From Leptospira adleri (lineage in GTDB: Bacteria > Spirochaetota > Leptospiria > Leptospirales > Leptospiraceae): a stretch of 64,000 nt of DNA. Positions 53,664 through 63,930 of this stretch are shown in pieces. The notes under the pieces are model-generated. The model searched no databases. It was not told the DNA's origin and saw only the letters and a program-made list of their open reading frames with translations. The position numbers were made by a program, and so were the translations under genes. The stretch lies in NCBI RefSeq assembly GCF_002811985.1, contig NZ_NPDU01000022.1, forward strand, positions 4,530-68,529, written 5' to 3'. The stretch's first letter is position 1; each line of letters starts with the position of its first letter.

Positions 53664-54272
53664 TTATTTCCTTCTCCACAGTAAAAACGTGAAGATCAAA
53701 TTCATCGAAGAGAAAAGACCAAGAACAACGATCACTGTCTGATAAAACGTTTCCTTCGAAGACAGTATTTCGTTCTGTTCGCGATAAGATTTTGTCTGTA
53801 AAAGAATCGAGTTCAATTCTTCTTTAATATCCTGCACGGATCTGTAAATCTCGGAGTCCAAAAGAATTACGGTATTCGAACCCGAGCTTTTTCCGAAGCT
53901 CGCTTGCCCAAAACTTCTCTGACTCGGCATTTTTCGGAGGTTTTCAATTTCCGATTTCAATTCTTGGTTGAGAGGCCATTTTAAATATGCTTTTTGAAAG
54001 AACTGCTTTGCTCGATCGTAATTCCCGCGTTTCTTTTCTTCTCTTGCGATTCCGATCCAAGCTCGCGTTAAGATAAACTCAGCTTTCGGATCGGAAGGAT
54101 TGTTTGTAAGAAGTGAGATCGCGAGACTTTCGGCTTTCGAGTATTGACTTTCTTCGAGGAGGCGTTCCCCGTCTTCGTGACTTCCTGCCATCACGTTTTC
54201 TTTGGAAGACAAGCCAAAGGAAAGAATTAAGAAGAGTATGGAAGATAGAATGACGAGCATTATCGATTTCAT
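53664..54272 (-). CDS. TPR-type exported/membrane protein
   Basis: 202 residues from the ATG at 54272, with AGGTAAC upstream. A much longer frame (to 55031) is an artefact over the Kelch gene. A signal peptide or anchor (SIMLVILSSILFLILSFGLSS) is followed by TPR-like helices (AEFILTRAWIGIAREEKKRG, YDRAKQFFQKAYLKWPLNQ, about 40-105). A coiled coil (about 140-175) and a C-terminal membrane helix (TVIVVLGLFSSMNLIFTFLL) then RRK complete it. The cell envelope is its likely location. It is 5 bases after the Kelch gene and belongs to the same operon. Confidence 0.8.
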   Translation of the reverse strand: MKSIMLVILSSILFLILSFGLSSKENVMAGSHEDGERLLEESQYSKAESLAISLLTNNPSDPKAEFILTRAWIGIAREEKKRGNYDRAKQFFQKAYLKWPLNQELKSEIENLRKMPSQRSFGQASFGKSSGSNTVILLDSEIYRSVQDIKEELNSILLQTKSYREQNEILSSKETFYQTVIVVLGLFSSMNLIFTFLLWRRK

Positions 54273-54277
54273 AAAAG

Positions 54278-55708
54278 TTACCTGTCGATTCGAATGACTT
54301 TGTGAGCATAGCGTGCTCTCGGCATTTTCTGAGTTTCCGTCGTCCATGTACTCGCGATCGGATTTTGAAGACCGATGGAGTAAACAGTATCCGTTGGAAT
54401 ATTCAAAGCACTCGCACCGCCGAGGACGAATAACTTTCTTGTTTCGTACGAGGCTTGGGTTCCTGGAAAATAAACCGAAGCGGGAAGAATCGGTCCGATC
54501 GTAAAGGCTCCGGAGCCGATCTGTGAAAAGTCGGTTCTGTTGGAAGGAGTGATGGAACCTACGGGTTGTAAGGTGCTCGTTCCTGTGGATCCACCGATCA
54601 CCGCAAACCATTCCGGATCCGTTGGAAACAAATCCGAGTTCAAAGGTTTTACACAGGCCGAACCGGAGCCATGTCTTGCGAGGTTGATCGAAGGTTCTCC
54701 CGCACTCGTTGTTGAGTTTACCGAAGGAACGTATCCGTCCGAAGTGACTTGAGCCGAACCATCTGCGTTGAATCTGCCCCCTGTGAAGAGGATCGAGCCG
54801 TTGAGTCCGCAACCGGCCATATCGATTCTCGCGAAGATTGCGGTGAGTGACACATAACTTTGCCAAGCGCCGCTTGATCCGATTCCGGGAAAGAATCTGG
54901 AAACTGTATTTAAAACCGTTCCCGTCGTCATGTCGGTCGTCGTTGTTCCTGCAATGATAAAGATTTCTTCTCCGACTGAGGCGACAACTCCGCCCTGGTT
55001 TGCGGTGGGCATGTCGGCTAACGTTTTCCACTGATCCGTATAAGGATCGTAGACTTCGGTTTTTTTGGAAGCCACATACGCACCGGCTTGTTTTTCCAAA
55101 CCGCCGATCACATAGATTTTATTTTTGTGAGAAACTACGTTTGCAAAAGCGCGAGGAGTTGGGATTGAAGTCGCCGAAGGAAACCAAGTGGAAGTTACCG
55201 GATCATAGAAATCAATCTGCGAAACAGGATTTGCATCGGCTCCAATTCCACCCACGACCCAAAGACCACGAGTTCTATTTGGAAAATCACTTACCCAAGT
55301 TTTAAACGCAATCGGAACCCCTTGAAGATTGCTAATATCCGAAGAACAAAAGACCGAAGCGATATAATCGGTGTTCGATTCTAAGTTTTGAAGAGTCATA
55401 GAATGAATCTTTGCATTTTCTAAACTAATACTCGCCGATTCAATTCCACCTCGTCCGTAAACAACGGATCCAGGTTGGGAAGAAGAACATTCCCAAGAGA
55501 TTGTCGCCGATCTTGGCCCTAATTGTGTAACAAGGGCAAGCGTGACCTTTGCTGTTTCCGAATCGTGGATATTCGAGAGCGGGGAGTTTTGACAATCGAT
55601 CGCGAAAAATACAGAAAATAAAAATATATTAGAATATATTAATTTTTGAATTTTTTCAAATGTGTTTTTTGTAAAATCCGAGAAGAGTAGCATCTTTTTT
55701 TTGCGCAT
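54278..55708 (-). CDS. Kelch-repeat exported protein, possible lipoprotein
   Basis: 476 residues from the ATG at 55708. An ATG at 55780 overlaps the upstream stop as ATGA, which would suggest translational coupling but places over 50 residues before the signal. The signal segment IYSNIFLFSVFFAIDC ends in a possible but atypical lipobox (Asp at -1). A fibronectin-III-like region (ATISWECSSSQPGSVVYG...LESNTDYIASVFC) is followed by about five Kelch units with GG pairs and Tyr/Trp (LWVVGGIGAD, IYVIGGLEKQ, LFVLGGASAL), predicting a beta-propeller. Probably exposed on the surface; ligand unknown. Confidence 0.78.
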   Translation of the reverse strand: MRKKKMLLFSDFTKNTFEKIQKLIYSNIFLFSVFFAIDCQNSPLSNIHDSETAKVTLALVTQLGPRSATISWECSSSQPGSVVYGRGGIESASISLENAKIHSMTLQNLESNTDYIASVFCSSDISNLQGVPIAFKTWVSDFPNRTRGLWVVGGIGADANPVSQIDFYDPVTSTWFPSATSIPTPRAFANVVSHKNKIYVIGGLEKQAGAYVASKKTEVYDPYTDQWKTLADMPTANQGGVVASVGEEIFIIAGTTTTDMTTGTVLNTVSRFFPGIGSSGAWQSYVSLTAIFARIDMAGCGLNGSILFTGGRFNADGSAQVTSDGYVPSVNSTTSAGEPSINLARHGSGSACVKPLNSDLFPTDPEWFAVIGGSTGTSTLQPVGSITPSNRTDFSQIGSGAFTIGPILPASVYFPGTQASYETRKLFVLGGASALNIPTDTVYSIGLQNPIASTWTTETQKMPRARYAHKVIRIDR

Positions 55709-55776
55709 CGTCGTTGCCGGCAACATTCCTGAATCAGAAGTCCGGACCCAAGTCGCATATTCGGTGTTAAAACGTA

Positions 55777-56658
55777 TCATAAAAGAAGACCCCATGAAAT
55801 TCTGAGACCGGTCCTACAAAGAGAATCACCGGATTCTATCGTGCATTGAGAACGGATTCCCAGCCTCAGTCGGGATCCGTTGTTTAAATCCCAGGCCCAG
55901 CCCACTTCGCTTAACAATTCCGGATCGGTTCCGTTTACGGATCTGGAATCGCTCTTCCACTGGATCGCAGTAACACCTCCGCCAAAGAGAAAGTAGGGGG
56001 CGGAAGAGCCGAATTGTTTTCCGAGATAGAAGGATTGGTTCCAAAGACTCACAGAACCTTGCGTTGTGGATGGAGAGGTTGAGTATTCCGAAAGAAATCC
56101 AAAAAACCAAAGAGGACGATTTAAGAATCCTTTTTCTAAAAAGAGTCCTGCTCCGCCGGTTGCGGGATTTGTGTGAAACCAAGATCCGTGGTTGGCTTGA
56201 ACAAAAAAACTTCCACCCACAAAGAGCTGATTTTCTCCTGATCGACCGGAAAGATATTTCTCGGGTAAGTCCGGAGTTTCGTTATCAGATTCTAATGATT
56301 TGGAATTTGAATTTTGAATCTTCGCTTTCTCAATTTCAACGAAGCCTAATTCGGTTTTAAAAGTAATCTTGTCTTTTTTTCTTTCTACGATAATTCCGCG
56401 AACGGAACTTCCATCGGTGAGTTGAAACTCTGAATATTGAAACGAAGACTCCGGTCCTTTTCTTGCGTAATCAATTCTTTGAACCTCGGACTTTGGAATT
56501 CTATACAATCTTCCTTTCCAACGGAGACTAACGCTATCCGCGCTTTCATTGATTTCATCCACGAGGAACGCATCGCCTGATTTGAGAAGAAGTTCGGAAG
56601 AGAATAGGGGAGTTGCTAACAATATTAAAGAGACAATAACGTTTCTAAAAATTTTCAC
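55777..56658 (-). CDS. Outer-membrane-type protein with short repeated module
   Basis: 293 residues from a GTG at 56658, which starts a good signal peptide (KIFRNVIVSLILLATPLFSS). The frame extends to a TTG at 56691. Two short modules follow: LLLKSGDAFLVDEINESADS...RIPKSEVQRIDY and FQLTDGSSVRGIIVERKKDK...GFVEIEKAKIQN. They look like the module at the end of the FecR-like protein. The rest is aromatic and Gly-rich, ending SWGLLL, consistent with a beta-barrel. It is the first gene of the operon with the Kelch and TPR genes. Confidence 0.75.
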   Translation of the reverse strand: MKIFRNVIVSLILLATPLFSSELLLKSGDAFLVDEINESADSVSLRWKGRLYRIPKSEVQRIDYARKGPESSFQYSEFQLTDGSSVRGIIVERKKDKITFKTELGFVEIEKAKIQNSNSKSLESDNETPDLPEKYLSGRSGENQLFVGGSFFVQANHGSWFHTNPATGGAGLFLEKGFLNRPLWFFGFLSEYSTSPSTTQGSVSLWNQSFYLGKQFGSSAPYFLFGGGVTAIQWKSDSRSVNGTDPELLSEVGWAWDLNNGSRLRLGIRSQCTIESGDSLCRTGLRISWGLLL

Positions 56659-56931
56659 TGTGACTTTGCCAATTTTTCCTTCGATCAGCAAGTCGGAAGT
56701 GCATCATTTTTGTAAATGAAATAAAGAATTTGTTTCAAGAACGTTACCCTTAGTACAATAAATTATTTCAGGAACAAATTCCAAAGAGTTGTCGTTCATT
56801 CTTTAGTATAACGTTATTTATAATTCAAAAATTTATAAATTGGCTTTTAGTGGAAAAATATTTTGCTTTTTTAGGCGGGCATGTCCGTTATTTGTCATTG
56901 TCGGATAGAATTTTAGGATCAAGTCTCCGGA

Positions 56932-59900
56932 ATGAAAAATAAAAAAACGTCGTCGATAATTCTTTTGATTTTTACCTCTTTCTTTTTGATCCAATGGCTT
57001 AGCCTTAGTTCGATTGCATCTTTTTTTTCTTCGTTAATTTCAAATGAAGAAAGTTCGATCCCACTGCCTCTCCCCGATATCAACGTGGATCATACGGGAA
57101 AGGCTTCCTTTTCGATTCCGGTCGAGGTTCCTCCGGGTGCGGGGGATTTGGTTCCTTCGATCTCGCTCAGTTATCAATCGGGAAACCCTGATTCCGGATT
57201 CTTAGGCAAAGGATGGAGTTTATCCGGTTTTCCGAAGGTTAGTAAGAATCCTTCATTCGGTATTCATAATGTTGCTTCCGATCAATTTGTGAGCGACCTT
57301 ACCGGCGAATTGAGAAGTTTCGGCGCGGGAGTTTTCAAATCCAAAACGGAGACCTTTCAAAAGGTCTCAAAAAATTCCAACGGCTGGACGGTGCGAGAGA
57401 AGACAGGTCTTGAAACTTCCTTTGGTTCGATTCAAAATTCCTTTTCAAAGATTACCGATTCTTCCGGAAACGATTTGGCCTGGGCCGTTGATCAAGTTCG
57501 CGACCTCAACGGAAACGGATATAACGTTAGTTATTTTGATTCGAGCAGTCTTCCCGATTTTGCTCTAAAAGAAGTGAGTTATATTCACGGGAACGCAAGA
57601 ATCGTCTTCGAGTATGAAAGCCGAGGGAGTTCCTTCTTTAAAATTTTTAAATTTTCCAAGGGCGGTGAACGTAGAACTCAACTTTCCGCCATTCGTGTGT
57701 TTGCAAAAGATCAAAGCGGAACCGAGAAGGAGACCGCGACGTATAATTTTTCCTACGATATTATTGGCGGGGAATTGCTCCTCAAAACGATCGAGAGAGA
57801 GAATTTCAAACCTCTTACCTTTTCATACACGAACTCTGCGCCGTCTGCTACGAGCTATTCCGCATCGAGTACAAATTTCCAACTCACCTATCGAGCTTTC
57901 GATTCTTCCAAACAAAGGGACTGTGATTTCGGCGCGTTAGTCTGTCTTTGTTCTTCCAGCGCGGCTTGTATGGCCGCCTCCTTCGGTCTAGCGGGAGAAG
58001 TCTGTCGCTCCAGCGTAGAAAGTCTCGGAGACGTTTGCCAGAACGGAATTGAAAATTCATTTACTTCCGCGGTCGACGTTTCGGGAGACGGGGTTCCTGA
58101 GTTTGTCCGGGTGTTGGGAGATCGCAACGGTCAATATTTTTCAAAGTTGGATATGAGTTCTTGGGAAGCATCCACTTCTAATCTTTCCGTAAGCAACGAC
58201 ACGTTAGGCGACAGGATAGATCTGAACGCGAACGGAAAAATTCTTCCGGGCGACGTGAACGGAGACGGCAGAATGGATTTTGTCGTCCTAGAAAGAAACG
58301 CCCAGCCGGTCCGTATCTTTTTCGGTCCGAACTTTAATTCGGTATCCGTTCCGTCCGCGTTCGCAAATATTCCAAATCTTGCAAGTGATTCCAGAAATCG
58401 CCACTACGTGGTCGATGTGAACGGAGACGGAAGAGCGGATTTTATTCAAGCCGACGACCAGCTCCGTCTGGATGTGTATCTTTCCAACGGGTCGGCTTTT
58501 AACTTCGCCCAAAAGCTTACGATTTCAGATTTCGGATCCAACTTTCAGCAGTTTGTGGATTTGGACCAGAACGGAGTTCCCGATTTTGTCCGAATCGACG
58601 GAATTTCAAACCAAAGACTTCTCGTTACTTTTTTTGATTCGAATGGGAGTTCTCTGCAGGAAATCGAAACGAACGAGTTGAACGAAGGAAATTTCGGAAA
58701 GATGGGAGATCAGTTCTTTTCGGACGTGAACGGGGACGGTTTATTAGATTTTTCTTATTTTTCCGCGGCGGGTTCGGACAACGGATATCTAAACGTCCGT
58801 CTTTCGGACGGAAGAAGATTCCATTCTGAATCCGGAGGCGGAAGCAGCACCTTTCTAAACGAAACAGTCGCGAGCCAAGACTTGCAGAACATGAGTCTTC
58901 CGTCTTCGAGCGGTTATGCGCTCTATGACATTAACAACGACGGAGCTCCCGATCGTGTCTACTATTTCGGAGACTACTATCAAATCGAAATTTACAAACC
59001 GTCGACGGATTCTTATCTTCCTCCTTTCAACGTTAACTGGTCCAGCGATACGGTCCTTGATATCAACTTCGACGGAGAGGACGACAAAGTAAGAGCGGGA
59101 ACTTTTTTCTGGCAACAGCAAATGCACGTTTGGTTTGGGCCGACCGATTCCTTTTATTCCGTCGACGTAAATCCTGCGGCGATGACTCCTCCTCCTGCAG
59201 ACATGAATGCGTTAGCCGGAATGTCTGCGATCGCTTATTCCAATTGGTTGAATCGAAAGGAATTTGCGGATATCAACGGGGACGGAAGAGCGGACTTTAT
59301 CCGATTTCATAACGGAGTCGTCCGAATCTCTTTTAGCCAACCGAGTGCGAGCGGAGTTCCGACCTTTTCCGCTAACAGCGATATGGAATATTCCGCGGAA
59401 GCGTTTTTGCAAACTGCGGATCTGAACGGGGACGGAAGAAGCGAACTCGTAGGTTTGCAGGCAAGCGCTCTTGGGATGGCGGTCCCGATTCCGAGCAACA
59501 TTCCTTTGATCGGAACCGTTCTCTATCGTAACGTTCCCTTTCACACGTTTTCCAAGCCGAATCTCATTCGATTTCAACCTGCGGTTCCGAACGGACTTCT
59601 TTCTTCAGTCGACGGCGCCTTCGGAAGAAGAACGGAGATTTCGTATGACGTAGCCAAACAAAAGGTGACTCCGACCTCGTATAATTCTGCCAAGCCGAAC
59701 GTCCTTCCACAAGTGAATCCCGATTTTGTGGTTTCGAAGGTTGTAGAGAAAGCGGGAACCCAAGTAGACGAATCGACTACGTATCAATACAGATTTCCGA
59801 AACTTTTTTGGAACGGTCTTCGAAATATCGGCTCTTTGGGATATTCCGAAATCGTTCAGACCGATTTGATACGAAACGTTTCTACCATTTCTCAATACGG

Positions 59901-62900
59901 AGATAGCGCTTTAGAACTCGCTGGAATCGCGAACTACGCGGCGACATACAAGAACGGAATTATTCTTTCCGAAACGACAACTAACGTTGCGAGAACCGTT
60001 CTGGGAGACGGAACGATTCGAGTCCGTCAGTTGGGAAGCTCCCAAGTCGATTATCAAAACGGATCTCTTCTAAGAACGACTAACGTTTCTCTGAGTTATG
60101 ATTCGTACGGAAACGTTTTGAGCAAGACGACCGATATCGGAAGTTGTGTCTTAGAAGAAAGAACCGTGTATGACAACGACACGGCTTCTTGGGTTATCGG
60201 AAAACCGATTCGTCTGGAATCCTACAAGGACGGCGAACTCATGTCCCAAAAAGAATATTCGTATTCCGGAATATTCTTAAATCAAGAGAAAACGTATACC
60301 GGAGCTTCGCAGTGGGCGGTCCAGTCGATTCTCCAATACGATTCTTACGGAAATCCGATTCGAATCCAAGACCCGAGAGGGAATATCATACAGATTGAAA
60401 TCGATAACGTAGTTCACAAATTTCCAATAAGAATTACGAACGCACTGGGTTATACTACGACGAAAGAATACGATTTTACGAGAGGATTAGAGATTGCGTC
60501 CGTGGACATCAACGGAAATCGTTCCGAAACTCACTTCGACAAATTCGGAAGAGCGCTTGAATCGATTCCAGCCGGAATGAGCGATCCTTTCGAGCAGATC
60601 GAATACGACAATACGGGACATCCTACGGATCAGACGATAAAGACAACGATTCGAAGAGAGGCCGGAGAAGAATCCTGGACGATTCAGTATTTTAATTCCA
60701 GAGGTCAATCCACGAGAAAGGAAAGCAGTCTCGTCGATGCAGCTGTCCTCGTGGAGGAATCCCTTTACGACTCGGAAGGAAAATTGATCAAAGCGATTTC
60801 GCCTTACGTGCAAGGTCAGGCACCGTTTTCCTGGAACGAGTTCGAATACGATTCCGAAGGGAAAAAGAAAAAGGTTATCGGAAGCGACGGAGCTGTAGTC
60901 GAGTTGGAAGTGAACGGTTTCGATTCCACGCAGAGAATGTCGCAAAACGGAAATCTGGTTTCCACTGTCGTCTCCTACGGAAACGATAAGGGAGAACTTT
61001 TAGAAAAGGTTATCGAAGGTAAATCAACAAAGTATCAATACAAGACAAACGGAAAGATTTCGAAGATTACGGATCCGGACAACGGAATTACTACGATCGA
61101 TACCGATTTTATCGGAAGACAGACTCAGATAAAAAATCCGAACACTGGGACCGTGCAGTATGTTTACGACGCAGTCGGAAATCTAATCGAACAAAGATAT
61201 GGAAATGGTTCGACCGTGGAGTTTCAGTATGATTCTTTGGGTCGTGTGACTTTAGTTAGAGGAACGGCCGCGAACGGAGAAACTGAAACTCAGGTTTACG
61301 AATACGACGATCCTAACGTTCCCAACGGTAAAGGAAGGCTGACTAAGGTCACGGACGCGTTAGGCACCACTGAATTCGGATACGACGAAAGGGGGAATCA
61401 GACTCTTCTGAAAAAAAGATTAAGCGAAGAAGATCTGACGTTCCTTATCGAAAAGACGTATACGTTTCAGAATCAGATTGCAAGCGTCAAATATCCTGAC
61501 GGAACTCTTGCGAAAAATCTCTATTCTAAAAGCGGTTATCTTTCGGGGATCACTTTGACTCCCGGAAACGGAGAAGGTTCCGATCTTCCTTTGGTTCAAT
61601 ACAACGGACCCCTTGTTGATTCAAGCGGAGTAAGAATCGAAAGAATCCTCGGAAACGGAGTCAGCACTTCCATCCTTTTCGATCCGGCGAAGAAGAGACC
61701 TCTAGGGATCGTCACCAAAAAAGACAACGAGGTTTACGAAAACGTTTCCTACGAATACGATCTCAGAGGGAACTTTACAAAGATCGAAGACCAGGTCGTT
61801 CCGAGTCGTACACAGACGTTTACGTATGATTCTCTCAACCGAATGACACAAGCGATCGGAAAATACGGAACCGAGGACTATCAATACAACGATTCTGGGC
61901 AACTTCTCAAAAAAGGAACCCAGACTTACAGCTACAATGATCCGTTGCACAAGACGGCCGTTACAAGGGTAGTGAACGCGGCGATCAATCAGATCGTAGA
62001 TTATTCTTACGATTCTGCGGGCAACATGATTGGAAGAAACGGAGAGAGTATGGAATACAATTCGTTTCAAAAATTAAAAAAGATGAATACTCAAAACGGG
62101 GAAACGATGACGTTTGACTACGATTTCTCCGGAACGAGGATTCGAAAGACAAGATCGAGCGATCAAACGAAGACAATCAGCTTGGGAGGACTTTACGAAA
62201 TCGTAATGACTCCAGGGCAATCACCGCAACATACTCTTTATTTCCGAGGTCTTTCCGGTGACTTGGTTGCGCAATGGTCGAGAACAGACGCGGCTCTTCA
62301 GACTTCGTTTCAAGATTCTAAAAATGAGGAGAATCTACTTTCTTGGTTCCATTGGGGAACAGACCATTCAAAAGGAGATTCGGCCCGGAAAACTTTCGCA
62401 GAAGGAATGCGCGAATCAAACAAGACTTCGCTTAACAAAAAAAGTTTTATCTCTTTTTTAAAAGGAAAGACGTTACAAATTCTTTCTTCCATTCAAATTG
62501 CGACTGCGAACGCTTTCGTAAAACTCTTTACTTTGCACGGAAAGATAGTTCTCTATTCTGTAATTCTATTGTTAGGCTTCGGTTATATCCTCTTAACCAA
62601 AGAAGAAAAACGCTTTTCCATTCTTCTTAGATTAACGACTCCGTTGTTGCTTCTGTCTTTCAGCGTTTCGAGTTGCTCCGTTCTCATGCCGGAAGGATCC
62701 GGAGATCCTCCTTGGCTCATCCCACCGGCAATTCCGGCCACAACTCCATCCATCGCACAACCCTACAGCCCTGGCGGAAGCGGTGGCGGAGCATCAGGTG
62801 TTCCGGTCTCGGGAATGATCTTTTTTCATCCGGATCACTTAGGGTCGATCACGATGATAACAGACGGTCAAGGAAACAGAATCGCAGGTGGAGAGATGGG

Positions 62901-63930
62901 CGGAACTTCTCATATCTCTTACAAGCCATATGGTGAGATCCAGAGAAACGATTCGGCGGGTCCTGACATCTTTCGCTACAAATACACGGGACAAGAAGAA
63001 GACAGAGAGACTGGACTTTATTATTACAAAGCGAGATATTACGATCCTCTGATCGGAAGGTTCACGCAAGCGGATAGCTTGTTCGATACAACGAGACCGA
63101 TGTCGATGGATCTTTACATGTATACGGAAGGGAATCCAGTTAGATACAGGGATCCGAGCGGGAACTCGATCTTGGGTGATGCGCTTTCAAAGAACGGCCT
63201 GGGCATGTTGAAATTTAATATCGGTTCGAGCACTACTTTGAAGAACGCGTTCTTTGTGAGTAAGAAGAGATGGTCCGATTTTGGGACAGGGATCAAGAAT
63301 GTGGGTGCGGGTGCGTTAGGCTTACTGTTATTGCCGAGTTCACCTGTATTGGGTGTTGCTTATGGACTTGCTACAAATCCAAAGGCTTTCTTTCACAAGC
63401 CGTTAGAGGCGACGTTAGGCTATATGACCTTTGGATTGGATTATTCAGCGAGTCTTTTTATGAATCCAATCTTAGGGGATCCTTTGCCTTCCGTTAAGAA
63501 CATGGGAGGGGCGACGGTTCTAGAAAATAGCTTTTTTGAAAACCATATCGATAGTAAAGATACTGCAGCTGTTACGACCTTCAGTGTAGTCCACATGAAG
63601 AGCGGAAGCTCTGACGCTACACTGAATCATGAATTAGGACATGTGGATCAATTCTACCATGCCGGCGGATGGAGAAATTTTGACTGGTGGAAGCAATCCT
63701 TTGACGCCACACTTCCTAACAACGAGATGGATGCCGACATCCGGGGCCGGACTATGGGATATGCACAAGGACAATTCTTTTATCTTATCTTTGGATATGA
63801 CACATATCGTTTGATGTTTCAATACAATTTATTTTTGCAGACGGGTAAGACCGGGACTGAAAAGGGATTCTACCAGCAAATGATTCGAAATCACTACATT
63901 ATTTCAACAATTAACAGGAAGGCATTTTGA
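56932..63930 (+). CDS. SpvB/FG-GAP/RHS-repeat giant protein with metallopeptidase-like C-terminal tail
   Basis: 2332 residues. A signal-like N-terminus (residues 1-35) precedes an SpvB-type domain (about 43-110 and onward, with SYQSGNPDSGFLGKGWSL). FG-GAP/VCBS repeats (DVNGDGRMDFV and similar, about 440-840) and YD/RHS repeats (about 1050-1775) follow. An insertion (1780-1950) has two hydrophobic helices (1873-1892, 1899-1916), then LSFSVSSC and a Pro/Gly linker. The RHS core (about 1996-2078) ends RYRDPSGN. The variable tail contains HELGH at 2233-2237 and Glu2265 in NEMDAD, resembling a zinc peptidase. This is the design of polymorphic toxins of the Tc/RHS class. A lipoprotein gene overlaps its stop by one base. 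Confidence 0.9.
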   Translation: MKNKKTSSIILLIFTSFFLIQWLSLSSIASFFSSLISNEESSIPLPLPDINVDHTGKASFSIPVEVPPGAGDLVPSISLSYQSGNPDSGFLGKGWSLSGFPKVSKNPSFGIHNVASDQFVSDLTGELRSFGAGVFKSKTETFQKVSKNSNGWTVREKTGLETSFGSIQNSFSKITDSSGNDLAWAVDQVRDLNGNGYNVSYFDSSSLPDFALKEVSYIHGNARIVFEYESRGSSFFKIFKFSKGGERRTQLSAIRVFAKDQSGTEKETATYNFSYDIIGGELLLKTIERENFKPLTFSYTNSAPSATSYSASSTNFQLTYRAFDSSKQRDCDFGALVCLCSSSAACMAASFGLAGEVCRSSVESLGDVCQNGIENSFTSAVDVSGDGVPEFVRVLGDRNGQYFSKLDMSSWEASTSNLSVSNDTLGDRIDLNANGKILPGDVNGDGRMDFVVLERNAQPVRIFFGPNFNSVSVPSAFANIPNLASDSRNRHYVVDVNGDGRADFIQADDQLRLDVYLSNGSAFNFAQKLTISDFGSNFQQFVDLDQNGVPDFVRIDGISNQRLLVTFFDSNGSSLQEIETNELNEGNFGKMGDQFFSDVNGDGLLDFSYFSAAGSDNGYLNVRLSDGRRFHSESGGGSSTFLNETVASQDLQNMSLPSSSGYALYDINNDGAPDRVYYFGDYYQIEIYKPSTDSYLPPFNVNWSSDTVLDINFDGEDDKVRAGTFFWQQQMHVWFGPTDSFYSVDVNPAAMTPPPADMNALAGMSAIAYSNWLNRKEFADINGDGRADFIRFHNGVVRISFSQPSASGVPTFSANSDMEYSAEAFLQTADLNGDGRSELVGLQASALGMAVPIPSNIPLIGTVLYRNVPFHTFSKPNLIRFQPAVPNGLLSSVDGAFGRRTEISYDVAKQKVTPTSYNSAKPNVLPQVNPDFVVSKVVEKAGTQVDESTTYQYRFPKLFWNGLRNIGSLGYSEIVQTDLIRNVSTISQYGDSALELAGIANYAATYKNGIILSETTTNVARTVLGDGTIRVRQLGSSQVDYQNGSLLRTTNVSLSYDSYGNVLSKTTDIGSCVLEERTVYDNDTASWVIGKPIRLESYKDGELMSQKEYSYSGIFLNQEKTYTGASQWAVQSILQYDSYGNPIRIQDPRGNIIQIEIDNVVHKFPIRITNALGYTTTKEYDFTRGLEIASVDINGNRSETHFDKFGRALESIPAGMSDPFEQIEYDNTGHPTDQTIKTTIRREAGEESWTIQYFNSRGQSTRKESSLVDAAVLVEESLYDSEGKLIKAISPYVQGQAPFSWNEFEYDSEGKKKKVIGSDGAVVELEVNGFDSTQRMSQNGNLVSTVVSYGNDKGELLEKVIEGKSTKYQYKTNGKISKITDPDNGITTIDTDFIGRQTQIKNPNTGTVQYVYDAVGNLIEQRYGNGSTVEFQYDSLGRVTLVRGTAANGETETQVYEYDDPNVPNGKGRLTKVTDALGTTEFGYDERGNQTLLKKRLSEEDLTFLIEKTYTFQNQIASVKYPDGTLAKNLYSKSGYLSGITLTPGNGEGSDLPLVQYNGPLVDSSGVRIERILGNGVSTSILFDPAKKRPLGIVTKKDNEVYENVSYEYDLRGNFTKIEDQVVPSRTQTFTYDSLNRMTQAIGKYGTEDYQYNDSGQLLKKGTQTYSYNDPLHKTAVTRVVNAAINQIVDYSYDSAGNMIGRNGESMEYNSFQKLKKMNTQNGETMTFDYDFSGTRIRKTRSSDQTKTISLGGLYEIVMTPGQSPQHTLYFRGLSGDLVAQWSRTDAALQTSFQDSKNEENLLSWFHWGTDHSKGDSARKTFAEGMRESNKTSLNKKSFISFLKGKTLQILSSIQIATANAFVKLFTLHGKIVLYSVILLLGFGYILLTKEEKRFSILLRLTTPLLLLSFSVSSCSVLMPEGSGDPPWLIPPAIPATTPSIAQPYSPGGSGGGASGVPVSGMIFFHPDHLGSITMITDGQGNRIAGGEMGGTSHISYKPYGEIQRNDSAGPDIFRYKYTGQEEDRETGLYYYKARYYDPLIGRFTQADSLFDTTRPMSMDLYMYTEGNPVRYRDPSGNSILGDALSKNGLGMLKFNIGSSTTLKNAFFVSKKRWSDFGTGIKNVGAGALGLLLLPSSPVLGVAYGLATNPKAFFHKPLEATLGYMTFGLDYSASLFMNPILGDPLPSVKNMGGATVLENSFFENHIDSKDTAAVTTFSVVHMKSGSSDATLNHELGHVDQFYHAGGWRNFDWWKQSFDATLPNNEMDADIRGRTMGYAQGQFFYLIFGYDTYRLMFQYNLFLQTGKTGTEKGFYQQMIRNHYIISTINRKAF

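Noticed and set aside
54273..55031. Apparent long N-terminal part of the TPR gene frame
   Set aside because: It lies over the Kelch gene in another frame and is rich in Arg/His with no domain; the real start is the ATG at 54272, which begins a signal sequence.
55713..55724. Perfect 12-bp palindrome GTTGCCGGCAAC
   Set aside because: Lies within or at the start of the Kelch gene; a single site with no second copy seen, so no support for an operator.
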